Both the position numbers and the translations under genes were made by a program. Below, one piece after another: positions 1 to 6,140 of a stretch of DNA of 10,108 nt (the first letter of the stretch is position 1; each line of letters begins with the position of its first letter). The notes under the pieces were generated by a model, which saw only the letters and a program-made list of their open reading frames with translations, was not told where the DNA came from and searched no databases. The stretch is from Nitrososphaerales archaeon TH5895 (lineage in GTDB: Archaea; Thermoproteota; Nitrososphaeria; Nitrososphaerales; Nitrososphaeraceae). The stretch is from positions 1-10,108 of the forward strand of contig JAATVS010000171.1 of NCBI GenBank assembly GCA_014523695.1. Reading direction: 5' to 3'.

Positions 1-31
1 CATCAGATGTATAAAGGCCTCAAAGAAAGAT

Positions 32-607
32 TCATTTCCATATTTCTAAAAACTTCAGAGTAGTGCACATTGCCAAGGTCATAACAACGAACCCCATTAT
101 CTTCCATGGCATCGCGGGCAAGCGTGGAGCAAACAGTGTTATTTGATGATCGTCAATAATTTGAGAGATATAGTCTCGAACTTTTGAGTTCCAAATTCTA
201 TACTCGATGCTGTGTTTCTTCAATATGGATTCCAACTCATAAATTACAGGACATCGTACCGAAGTAAGATGTTGAATATATCTTCTTGAGACTTCAACTT
301 CGCCTCTAATGGCGATCAAGCCTTGTTGATGAATATCGACTAGCCTTACATGCATCTCCCATGGTTTGGACAATGACTTTGCAAAACCACTGCCAATTTG
401 AGAAGTCATCTTATTCTCTAGTTTCACTTTCTTGAAGCCCTCGGAAGTGAGCGTTCGTATTATGTCATCCTTTTTCATTCTAACTGCGATGTACAACTGA
501 TCAAGCTCTATTTCCTCATGCCTGATCAAGTCTTGCAAACCTTTAACAACATTCATTCGGCGGGGATAGCTTGTAAGAAATTCAGACATTTGCGTTGATA
601 ACTTCAT
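32..607 (-). CDS. Unrecognised protein with C-terminal membrane anchor
   Basis: 191 residues starting at an ATG. I do not recognise the family. The first two thirds are charged and mostly helical; residues about 25-60 (around HEEIELDQLYIAVRMKKDDI) could be a small helix-turn-helix-like bundle, which is only an impression. The last 25 residues hold one hydrophobic segment (about 170-186, around MGFVVMTLAMC) followed by a short charged tail, so the protein is probably a tail-anchored membrane protein with its main domain in the cytoplasm. It lies 53 bases downstream of cofE on the same strand. An AT-rich stretch with TTTTAATA about 20 bases before the start may be its own TATA box, so it need not be co-transcribed with cofE. 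The reading frame is clean. That it is a gene is fairly sure; its function is unknown. Confidence 0.75.
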   Translation of the reverse strand: MKLSTQMSEFLTSYPRRMNVVKGLQDLIRHEEIELDQLYIAVRMKKDDIIRTLTSEGFKKVKLENKMTSQIGSGFAKSLSKPWEMHVRLVDIHQQGLIAIRGEVEVSRRYIQHLTSVRCPVIYELESILKKHSIEYRIWNSKVRDYISQIIDDHQITLFAPRLPAMPWKIMGFVVMTLAMCTTLKFLEIWK

Positions 608-660
608 AATTCACTATGGATTATTAAAACTGTGTTATTGGAATCACTCTAATCAAAGAT

Positions 661-1461
661 TTATTTCGACTTGAAAGATCTCATATAGATATCTTCTAGA
701 GGATCTATAGCTAGATCTTGCCAATTCATTTTCCTATCTTCTTCGTTGACTTCGAATCCTCTCACAACTACAACGGGCGTTGATTCACGACCTTCGCCCA
801 TTAGAGCGACTCCCATGGAGGCCAAACCATCCGCTACTGCTCTCATAGTCACTCTCAAAATGTTTCCAAATAGATCTTGCTCGCCTCGATGATCTATCAC
901 TGGCTTAAAACCTGAAACAGCGATGGCGATCCCTGTTGTGCCCAATCTTCCAGGCATAAGGCGACTATCTGAAAAAACAACAAATATCTTGAGTTGATTA
1001 TTATTAATAAAATTCAGTCTAAGTTTGTCGGCGGATTCAAAAGGCAGTTGGGGATACAATACTGCATAGCCTCTCGGGATATTGGATTTATCGATCCCAG
1101 CGTTAGGACATAACATCCCGTTCTTCTTGCACAACAAGAATCCAGGAATTCCCCCGTAAACCTGATCAGCCTCCCTTAAGACCAGTTCGGTCAGTTTCTC
1201 ATCCATTTTGAATTTCTTCGCAGTTAACTTGGCCTTACGGGATACTCTAATCTTGCCGATCTGAACGACTGCGCCTTCGCTTATAGAAACAAATTTACTC
1301 GAAACTATTACAATATCATTTTGCTTAAACCGAAAATTTGTTTTTATAATGGCTTCATAAAGATCAAATGGTCGAATCCTTGGCGGAAGTCTTAATGCAA
1401 AAACCTCAAATCTCGAAGCTACCTTGTTACGTTCTAAGCTCTGAATACTTGTGTTGGTCAA
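661..1461 (-). CDS. cofE: Coenzyme F420:L-glutamate ligase (CofE)
   Basis: CofE is a GTP-dependent cytoplasmic ligase that adds glutamates to F420-0 to make the polyglutamylated redox cofactor F420. Family motifs are clear: VSSKFVSISEG near residue 53, READQVYGGIPGFLL near 96, PNAGIDKSN (119-127), FSDSRLMPGRLGTTGIAI (163-180) and the DLFGNILRVTMRAVADGLASM stretch near 196. The Asp residues of GID and SDS are the metal/nucleotide site region of this family. It is the stand-alone archaeal form without the C-terminal nitroreductase domain of actinobacterial FbiB. Start: the frame stays open upstream to an ATG at 1578, but that would overlap leuC by about 60 bases and add a basic, hydrophobic stretch not typical of the family. 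I prefer the TTG at 1461 (266 residues), which lies about 29 bases from the centre of an AT-rich palindrome suited to a TATA element. Divergent from leuC. Confidence 0.9.
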   Translation of the reverse strand: MTNTSIQSLERNKVASRFEVFALRLPPRIRPFDLYEAIIKTNFRFKQNDIVIVSSKFVSISEGAVVQIGKIRVSRKAKLTAKKFKMDEKLTELVLREADQVYGGIPGFLLCKKNGMLCPNAGIDKSNIPRGYAVLYPQLPFESADKLRLNFINNNQLKIFVVFSDSRLMPGRLGTTGIAIAVSGFKPVIDHRGEQDLFGNILRVTMRAVADGLASMGVALMGEGRESTPVVVVRGFEVNEEDRKMNWQDLAIDPLEDIYMRSFKSK

Positions 1462-1482
1462 TCCGCAGAAGGTTTTAATGAC

Positions 1483-1498
1483 GATTCTAATAAGAATC
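1483..1498. promoter_or_regulatory. Palindrome in the cofE/leuC divergent promoter
   Basis: GATTCTAATAAGAATC is a perfect inverted repeat: 6-base arms around AATA. Its centre lies about 27 bases before the GTG of leuC and about 29 bases before the TTG of cofE, the distance expected between an archaeal TATA box and a leaderless start on either side. It could serve as a shared TATA element and/or a binding site for a dimeric regulator. Placement and symmetry are seen; the function is inferred. Confidence 0.5.
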
Positions 1499-1517
1499 CA
1501 TCTCAGGTGACTTCGAA

Positions 1518-2798
1518 GTGGGAATGACCCTAACTGAAAAAATATTGGCAAGGGCAGCCGGAAAAGCTTCCGTAGCACCTGGGGACGTTGTATTTGCTAA
1601 AGTAGATAAGTTGATGATGCACGACGTCTCAGGGCCCGGTGTAATTAAAGTATTGGAAGAGTGGAAAAAGAGAGGGACAAATTTGGAACGGGTCTGGGAC
1701 CCTGATAAGGTATGGGTTACAGAGGATCATTTTGTGCCCGCATCTGACAAGATATCTGCAAAAAATATCATCACACTCAGTAATTGGACGAAAAGGTTTG
1801 GTATCAAAAAACATTTCAAATATGGATTGGGTCAATACGGCATTTGTCATACTCTCTCTCACGAAGAAGCGTTGGTTCTCCCCGGAGAAGTCTACGTAGG
1901 CGGTGATTCGCATACTAACACCACTGGAGCGCTAGGGGCCTTCGCCGCTGGCCTTGGTCACACCGACATTGCGTATGTACTACACCATGGGCTAATCTGG
2001 TTCAAGGTACCAGAGACGATTCTTTTCAAATTACACGGTAAGTTGCCAAGTTATGTGATGGCAAAGGATGTCATTTTGCGGATAATAGGTGATATAGGAA
2101 CAGAGGGTGGAAATTACAAGTGCATGCAGTTTTCTGGCGAAGGAATAGACCAGATGAGTATGGAAGAACGACTTACTCTTACGAATATGACCACAGAGGC
2201 AGGTGCTAAGAACGGGATAATAGAACCAGATTCAATTACCGAGAGCTATCTCAAGGAGAGAACAGAAGTTCCGTTTCAATGTGTTTTGGGCGATGAAGAT
2301 GCTAATTATTTAGATATCCACCATTACGAACTTGATGAAATGGACCCTATTGTAGCCAGACCATTTTCACCGTCCAATACTTGTGGTGTGCGAGAGGTTC
2401 AAGGTGTAGAGATTGACAAGGCATATATTGGCTCTTGCACTGGGGCCAAACTTGAGGATCTTCGAGCTGCATCACGACTCTTCAAAGGCAGAAAGGTGAA
2501 AGTTCGAACTGAAGTGTTACCTGCTGCACAATCAATCTATATTTCTGCACTTCATGAGGGACTTGTAAACATCTTTGTTGATGCTGGCTGTGTTGTTGGG
2601 CCTCCTACCTGTGGGGCTTGTTGCGGAGCCCATATGGGAGTTTTGGGCCCGAAGGAGATTTGCATCAGTACCACGAATAGGAATTTTCCGGGGCGGATGG
2701 GTGATATAGAATCAAAAACTTTTCTAGCGTCTCCGCTGGTGGTCGCTGCATCGGCAATAAGCGGAAAGATAACTGACCCAAGGGACATCACGACATGA
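1518..2798 (+). CDS. leuC: 3-isopropylmalate (or homoaconitate) dehydratase, large subunit
   Basis: 426 residues, the usual size of the archaeal/short LeuC family. With LeuD it forms a [4Fe-4S] hydro-lyase that isomerises 2-isopropylmalate to 3-isopropylmalate in leucine synthesis; close relatives act on homocitrate/homoaconitate or citramalate. Visible motifs are MTLTEKILARAAGK at the N-terminus, GDSHTNTTGALGAFAAGLGHTD (129-150), IGSCTG with Cys307, and GPPTCGACCGAHMG with Cys365 and Cys368; these three cysteines are the expected cluster ligands. IGSCTGAKLEDLRAA and the GRMG region near 392 also fit. Start: GTG at 1518 with GGTGA seven bases upstream gives MGMTLTEK as in archaeal homologues; the ATG at 1524 is a near equivalent. 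It overlaps leuD by ATGA, so the two subunits are probably translationally coupled. Confidence 0.92.
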   Translation: MGMTLTEKILARAAGKASVAPGDVVFAKVDKLMMHDVSGPGVIKVLEEWKKRGTNLERVWDPDKVWVTEDHFVPASDKISAKNIITLSNWTKRFGIKKHFKYGLGQYGICHTLSHEEALVLPGEVYVGGDSHTNTTGALGAFAAGLGHTDIAYVLHHGLIWFKVPETILFKLHGKLPSYVMAKDVILRIIGDIGTEGGNYKCMQFSGEGIDQMSMEERLTLTNMTTEAGAKNGIIEPDSITESYLKERTEVPFQCVLGDEDANYLDIHHYELDEMDPIVARPFSPSNTCGVREVQGVEIDKAYIGSCTGAKLEDLRAASRLFKGRKVKVRTEVLPAAQSIYISALHEGLVNIFVDAGCVVGPPTCGACCGAHMGVLGPKEICISTTNRNFPGRMGDIESKTFLASPLVVAASAISGKITDPRDITT

Positions 2799-3307
2799 AT
2801 CAATTAGAGGGAGTAGTCCATAAATATTATCGAGAAAACATCGACACCGATGTGATCATTCCTGGTCAGTATCTTAAAATTCACGATCATAAAGAACTTG
2901 CAAAACATGCGATGGAGGGTATCGATGTCGAATTTTCTCAAAAAGTTAGTGAAGGTGACTTTTTGCTTTGCGGGAGGAACTTTGGATGCGGATCAAGCAG
3001 AGAGCATGCTCCCATCGCTTTGGCCAATTCTGGTATAAAGGCGATCATAGCACCCTCATTCGCAAGGATCTTTTACAGAAACTCAGTCGATGGCGGGTAT
3101 TTGCTTCCCATCGAAGTGGAAGAGGAAACGTGTCGACAGATCGAAAATGGAGACAGAATTATCGTGGATATACTGAACAGCAAACTGGTGAATGTCACAC
3201 AGGGTAGGAAAGCTTATGACACTAAACCATTTCCCGCCTTAATTGCAAGAATTATTGAAGCAGGTGGCCTGATTAACCTTGATCCTCACCAATTGATTGA
3301 CGTGTAG
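2795..3307 (+). CDS. leuD: 3-isopropylmalate (or homoaconitate) dehydratase, small subunit
   Basis: 170 residues, typical of the short archaeal LeuD type; the swivelling domain that completes the active site with LeuC. Motifs: NIDTDVIIPGQYL (15-27), CGRNFGCGSSREHAPIAL (59-76) and FARIFYRNSVDGGYLLP (89-105). The residue after Tyr-Leu in the substrate loop (YLKI, 26-29) is Lys. In Methanocaldococcus, YLRT belongs to the homoaconitase subunit and YLV-type loops to the isopropylmalate enzyme, so this sequence does not settle the substrate. The ATG lies inside the leuC stop (ATGA). The gene ends 18 bases from the probable true end of the convergent YkgJ-family gene. The symbol is by family; the role could be lysU-like. 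Confidence 0.9.
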   Translation: MNQLEGVVHKYYRENIDTDVIIPGQYLKIHDHKELAKHAMEGIDVEFSQKVSEGDFLLCGRNFGCGSSREHAPIALANSGIKAIIAPSFARIFYRNSVDGGYLLPIEVEEETCRQIENGDRIIVDILNSKLVNVTQGRKAYDTKPFPALIARIIEAGGLINLDPHQLIDV

Positions 3308-3325
3308 GAATTTGTCAGTATTCGG

Positions 3326-3452
3326 TTAGTCAGTATTCAGATAGGCAATTGCACTATAACGACTAATCTTTACGACATTACATCCTTCCGGTAGAGTCTC
3401 TTCACCTTTTGCTGTATCTTTATATGAATATATTTCAGGTGGCTTGAACTTT
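3326..3452 (-). other. Out-of-frame C-terminal part of the YkgJ-family gene
   Basis: Read one base out of phase with the gene upstream, this stretch gives FKPPEIYSYKDTAKGEETLP, continues through EGCNVVKISRYSAIAYLNTD and stops at TAA 3326-3328. Joined to LPEGWIK by dropping one A of the 3450-3453 run, it makes a smooth 40-residue extension. It also fills what would otherwise be a gene-free gap between two convergent genes. An imperfect 15-base tandem repeat (GTCAGTATTC at 3314-3323 and 3329-3338) spans the stop. Confidence 0.65.
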
Positions 3453-4031
3453 TATCCATCCTTCAGGCAGCATCTTTCCATCGCTAGAATCACCAACATT
3501 TGTGGCATATCTCCAAAGTTGGGTGCCTTCGTCTATGCAGGTCGAGATCATTATCTCACTCAATGCCTTTATTTCATTGCTCAAACCCAAATTGCAGACC
3601 ATATTATCCTTGGTCGAAACGCAATAACTACATTTGCTGTCCAACGTAGAAATGGTGGGATCGATACTAACAAGGGGATAGGCCTTACAAGCAGCGGGTC
3701 TTTTATCATAAATAGTGCAGGGTGCTCCGCCATGAGGGGATCGCTCCTGCCCATCAGTTCCGAGGAAAGGACAAGTATTACCGTCTCTATCTATTCCCAT
3801 TAGCTGATACAAAAGGATGCTTTTAGGACTTGAACCATTGCTACTCGTACCCACTCCAATTCTTGGTAAAATCTTGACGTTCACATTCATTGTCTCTGCT
3901 TGCTGCTCAATCATTTTCTTTTCCTTGGGCAGCAATAGAACCCCTATCTTCCCGAACTCCTTGGAAGGAAAATACTCTCTATTTATACAACAATCAGAGC
4001 AACCCTCTACGCATTTGAATTTCTTGAGCAA
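3435..4031 (-). CDS. YkgJ-family Cys-cluster (zinc/iron-binding) protein, C-terminus frameshifted
   Basis: 198 residues as read. The N-terminal CVEGCSDCC (Cys7, 11, 14, 15), CPFL (Cys87), APCTIYDKRPAACKAYPL (Cys105, Cys115) and the later Cys134, 137 and 146 are the signature of the YkgJ/UPF0153 Cys-cluster family, thought to bind zinc or an iron-sulfur cluster; the cellular role is unknown. Start is a TTG at 4031; no in-frame ATG lies upstream before a stop. The frame ends with VQAT just after LPEGWIK, but removing one A from the AAAA run at 3450-3453 (minus strand) continues it for 40 convincing residues to a stop at 3326 (234 residues in all). The annotated C-terminus is therefore probably wrong or the gene is damaged. 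It is convergent with leuD and follows other small Cys-rich genes on the same strand. Confidence 0.85.
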   Translation of the reverse strand: MLKKFKCVEGCSDCCINREYFPSKEFGKIGVLLLPKEKKMIEQQAETMNVNVKILPRIGVGTSSNGSSPKSILLYQLMGIDRDGNTCPFLGTDGQERSPHGGAPCTIYDKRPAACKAYPLVSIDPTISTLDSKCSYCVSTKDNMVCNLGLSNEIKALSEIMISTCIDEGTQLWRYATNVGDSSDGKMLPEGWIKVQAT

Positions 4032-4039
4032 TACTAATC

Positions 4040-4173
4040 TTATAACAAAGTACCATTAGACCACCCCTTTATTGTAGTTTCTTTTGCAACAATATGTCTG
4101 TAGGATTCGACAAATTCCTCGTGTGCGTATGAACTTGCCTTTCTACGAAGAAATCAAGAATGTCTATTCTCGC
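4040..4173 (-). pseudogene. Possible broken small gene upstream of the YkgJ-family gene
   Basis: Two adjoining frames look coding. The first reads ARIDILDFFVE (from 4173, directly after a TAA). Shifted by one base at the AAA run 4140-4142, the second reads KASSYAHEEFVESYRHIVAK and continues ETTIKGWSNGTLL to TAA 4040-4042. Adding one A to that run (GTAGAAAGG to GTAGAAAAGG) joins them into about 44 residues. No ATG, GTG or TTG start is visible in the first part, so either the 5' end is also damaged or a rare start is used. The stop lies eight bases before the start of the YkgJ-family gene, as in an operon. The family is not recognised. It may be a real small gene with sequence errors, a decayed gene, or chance. 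Confidence 0.35.
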
Positions 4174-4181
4174 TTAACAGG

Positions 4182-4275
4182 TCAATAATCCTCCCAAGGA
4201 TTGGAGAAGTCTAAAGATGGCGAATTCTTATTGTCTTTCCGCAGATTTTCGAATTCTTCACCAATATCATTCTCT
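4182..4275 (-). other. Probable out-of-frame C-terminus of the CxxC/His protein
   Basis: This is the one-base-shifted continuation of the gene that stops at 4267. It reads ENDIGEEFENLRKDNKNSP and ends NPWEDY at TGA 4182-4184. The composition (acidic/basic, with a Trp near the end) resembles a real C-terminus rather than a chance frame. It depends on the inferred indel in the run 4275-4277. Confidence 0.45.
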
Positions 4276-4437
4276 TTCCACAGCCTCAATATGACATTGA
4301 TGACCTCTATGATGTGCGTCAATGACCGAAGCTTCTTCAGTCGAGATAGGGAACCGTCCAGTCTCCAAAGAATCCTTACCGGGTTTTTCCAATATTACCT
4401 TTTTACAATCATCACAAATCAACTGCTGAAAAATCAT
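4267..4437 (-). CDS. Small CxxC/His-rich protein, probably metal-binding, likely frameshifted
   Basis: 56 residues from an ATG: it opens MIFQQLICDDCKK, so CDDC (Cys8, Cys11) makes a zinc knuckle, and HHRGHQCH near residue 45 supplies further possible ligands. The spacing suggests one zinc site built from Cys8, Cys11 and the His/Cys cluster, which is an inference. The frame stops at TGA 4267-4269 after EAVERE. Dropping one A of the AAA run at 4275-4277 (minus strand) instead gives EAVEENDIGEEFENLRKDN and runs to NPWEDY at 4182, giving 84 residues. No family is recognised. It shares its strand with the remnant and the YkgJ-family gene downstream and may be in the same transcript. It lies opposite a longer but less protein-like plus-strand frame. 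Confidence 0.55.
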   Translation of the reverse strand: MIFQQLICDDCKKVILEKPGKDSLETGRFPISTEEASVIDAHHRGHQCHIEAVERE

Positions 4438-4575
4438 TCCAGATAATTATGTGAGAACTTAATATAAGAATAGCTTTGTGAAGGGGCGATTATTGCTGAC
4501 AGGTCCACTATCACCAGAAAAGATTCGATGTACCGCAAATAAAAATTCATATGAACCTTTCTAGTTGAAGGGCCA

Positions 4576-4728
4576 ATGGCCATGGATAACGTCTGTGCCT
4601 ACTGTGGGAGAAGTTTTAAGGGGAAAGGCTGGCCACATGTCGAGGGGGATTCTAACCGTGGTGTGTCCAGAATCGAGCAATTTTGCTCTGAAGAGCATAG
4701 GGCCGCATTTTTGAATTCTAATCTATGA
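4576..4728 (+). CDS. 50-residue zinc-finger-like protein
   Basis: A short ORF from ATG 4576 (or the in-frame ATG at 4582) to TGA 4728. It reads MDNVCAYCGRSFKGKGW after the first two residues, then RIEQFCSEEHRAAF. CxxC (Cys7, Cys10) followed by Cys37 and His41 forms a C2-CH pattern resembling treble-clef or TRASH-type zinc fingers, so metal binding is likely. GAAGGG upstream (4567-4572) could be a weak ribosome-binding site, better spaced for the second ATG. Its last six bases overlap the end of the HNH-type gene on the other strand: CTATGA reads as CTA-TGA here and holds the TAG stop of the other gene. Partner and function are unknown; it could bind nucleic acid or sense metal. Confidence 0.7.
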   Translation: MAMDNVCAYCGRSFKGKGWPHVEGDSNRGVSRIEQFCSEEHRAAFLNSNL

Positions 4729-5013
4729 TTTCAGTTTACCAAATAGGCTGTCTAAGAGGCCTTTCTTGTTCTCCTTTTTTTCTACCTTCTTGAAACACTT
4801 GGGACACAAAGCACGCAAATTCCCAGGCCTGTTATCCTTCCTGGAGCCGTTGATATGTTCGAAAAAAGTCTGCGTGCTTCCGTGAAATCTGATATTGCAG
4901 GTCTGACATCGATGGTGAGCCTTTTCTAGAACGGTCTGCTTAATACTCATCGTCAAATGCTCATATTTGGTTTTGTCTACGCTGTCACCCGATGTGTTTC
5001 CGAAGAAAGACAA
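4723..5013 (-). CDS. HNH-endonuclease-like zinc protein
   Basis: 96 residues. Cys36-x2-Cys39 (RCQTC), then FEHINGSRKDNRPGNLRALC and PKC (Cys70, Cys73), follow the HNH fold: a zinc frame of two CxxC pairs with His53, Asn55, Asp60-Asn61 and Asn65 around the ββα-metal site. The usual final His after the second CxxC (CPxCH) is Phe74, so nuclease activity is uncertain; it may be a DNA-binding relative. The C-terminal tail is Lys-rich (KKVEKKENKKG). The start drawn is a TTG at 5013. A strong TATA-like TTATAAATA lies only about 13 bases upstream of it, so the real start could be the ATG at 4950 (residue 22). It lies 47 bases beyond the endonuclease V gene on the same strand and overlaps the zinc-finger gene tail to tail. 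Confidence 0.75.
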   Translation of the reverse strand: MSFFGNTSGDSVDKTKYEHLTMSIKQTVLEKAHHRCQTCNIRFHGSTQTFFEHINGSRKDNRPGNLRALCPKCFKKVEKKENKKGLLDSLFGKLKS

Positions 5014-5060
5014 TCCTTATTTATAATAGAAAAAGCCCAAATTAACCTTTCTGGAAGAAC

Positions 5061-5705
5061 TTATTTTTTCCACTGTGACATGTATAAATGTCTGGCTTTC
5101 TTCGACATAAGGTCAGCAGTCTTGAGTGGTTCAGGAAATCTGCCTTCATCTCTGAATAGTTCCATGACAAGATTTATCGATGTCTCCAAACTTATCTTGT
5201 GCCCAACACTAACGTAAACGTGACTGTTTCCGTTTCCGGTTATTTTCTTCCCGCAAATATCATGGTCAATGGATATATAGTTATCAACATCTTCTATCCC
5301 ACACAATAGTCGTTTTGCTATTCCAATTGTCGGCTTGTCTACTAAGAGACCTATAAATGACGCAAGGCCCATTCGTCGAGGATGAAGAACGCCGTGGCCG
5401 TTTACAATAAGCACATCGAAGAAGGATTTTAGTTTCTTGAGAGCTGTAAAGATTGGGCTTGCTTCCCTTAGCATGAAAAATCCTGAAATATACGGAAATT
5501 CCACGGAAGATCGAGACTCCTTTATTTCGATACTATCAAAGGAATATCGATCCATGTTAACCACTGAAGAAAATGCCAAATTCATATAATATGACACGTC
5601 AACACCACACACTTGCCTGATTGAATTGATAGGAGCCAGATCCGTGGATATTACCATCGTTGACAAGACCTTTTGTAATTCCGCTATCATAGGAAAAGTG
5701 GACAT
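5061..5705 (-). CDS. nfi: Endonuclease V homologue with Asp-to-Asn change in the active site
   Basis: 214 residues, full length for endonuclease V, which nicks DNA (or RNA) one base 3' of inosine/deaminated adenine during repair. Aligned to Thermotoga maritima EndoV: Asp36 (GVDVSY) matches Asp43, Tyr72 (PYISGF) matches Tyr80, Glu81 (REASP) matches Glu89, His108 (VLHPRR) matches His116, and Asp198 (PLKTADLMS) matches Asp214. Position 102, in VNGHG, corresponds to the metal-binding Asp110 but is Asn (codon AAC). The rest is well preserved, including GLASFIGLLVDKPTIGIAKR. The protein may have reduced or altered activity, or the base may be a sequence error. The ATG start at 5705 is plausible. 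It is followed by the HNH-like gene on the same strand. Confidence 0.93.
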   Translation of the reverse strand: MSTFPMIAELQKVLSTMVISTDLAPINSIRQVCGVDVSYYMNLAFSSVVNMDRYSFDSIEIKESRSSVEFPYISGFFMLREASPIFTALKKLKSFFDVLIVNGHGVLHPRRMGLASFIGLLVDKPTIGIAKRLLCGIEDVDNYISIDHDICGKKITGNGNSHVYVSVGHKISLETSINLVMELFRDEGRFPEPLKTADLMSKKARHLYMSQWKK

Positions 5706-5767
5706 GCTATCTTACTACCAAAAGACAGGAACTCGAATTATGTTTTAGACTTCAAAAGAAATCAATT

Positions 5768-6112
5768 CTAGAGCGGATTTGACATAACGAATGGCGTTAC
5801 GTCTCCGACAATGCAGTACTTTACATTAGAACAGATAATATTTGTAAGGACGTTGTGACATGAACTTAAATCTCCTTCACAGTAGATAATCTGATCCCCT
5901 TGTATTCCTATTCCATTTCCCGCCTTCCCTTCATTAGAGCTTGTCGGGTATCGGTCATTCTTTCCTTCATGCGTCAATTTTTCGTTGTAATCCGGTTTGC
6001 TCTGGCTTTCCGTAGTGCCAAGAGCGATTGAAGACAGGAGGACATAAAGGATCAAAGATGCTGTCATTAAACTTCGAGAGGCTGTACAAGCGCAAATAAG
6101 TCGCATATTCAT
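5768..6112 (-). CDS. Small exported protein with four cysteines
   Basis: 114 residues from ATG 6112. A basic N-terminus and a hydrophobic segment (about 15-33, LMTASLILYVLLSSIALG) look like a signal peptide or single anchor, so the rest is probably outside the membrane. The middle is polar and probably disordered (about 34-70); the C-terminal part has four cysteines (78, 85, 94, 100) around YCEGDLSSC and IICSNVKYC, which could form two disulfides. Start: an in-frame ATG at 6130 gives six more residues, but TATA-like GTAAATATTC (minus strand of 6131-6140) lies about 24 bases before ATG 6112, fitting leaderless initiation there. No family is recognised. Confidence 0.65.
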   Translation of the reverse strand: MNMRLICACTASRSLMTASLILYVLLSSIALGTTESQSKPDYNEKLTHEGKNDRYPTSSNEGKAGNGIGIQGDQIIYCEGDLSSCHNVLTNIICSNVKYCIVGDVTPFVMSNPL

Positions 6113-6130
6113 ACTATCATAACCAACCAT

Positions 6131-6140
6131 GAATATTTAC
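6131..6140 (-). promoter_or_regulatory. TATA-like box for the exported Cys protein
   Basis: GTAAATATTC on the minus strand is centred about 24 bases before ATG 6112, the usual archaeal TATA-to-start distance for a leaderless mRNA. Confidence 0.4.

Noticed and set aside
1462..1578. N-terminal extension of CofE from ATG 1578
   Set aside because: It overlaps leuC by about 60 bases, crosses the divergent promoter palindrome, and adds sequence not expected in CofE; TTG 1461 fits the family length.
3314..3338. Tandem GTCAGTATTC repeat as a regulatory or CRISPR-like repeat
   Set aside because: There are only two short copies, and they overlap the probable 3' end of the YkgJ-family coding sequence.
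3444..4059. Two plus-strand frames inside the YkgJ-family gene
   Set aside because: They are antisense shadows of a gene with a clear Cys-cluster signature.
4201..4446. Plus-strand 81-codon frame
   Set aside because: It is Ser/Phe-rich and opposite a minus-strand frame with CDDC and His/Cys ligands that looks far more protein-like.
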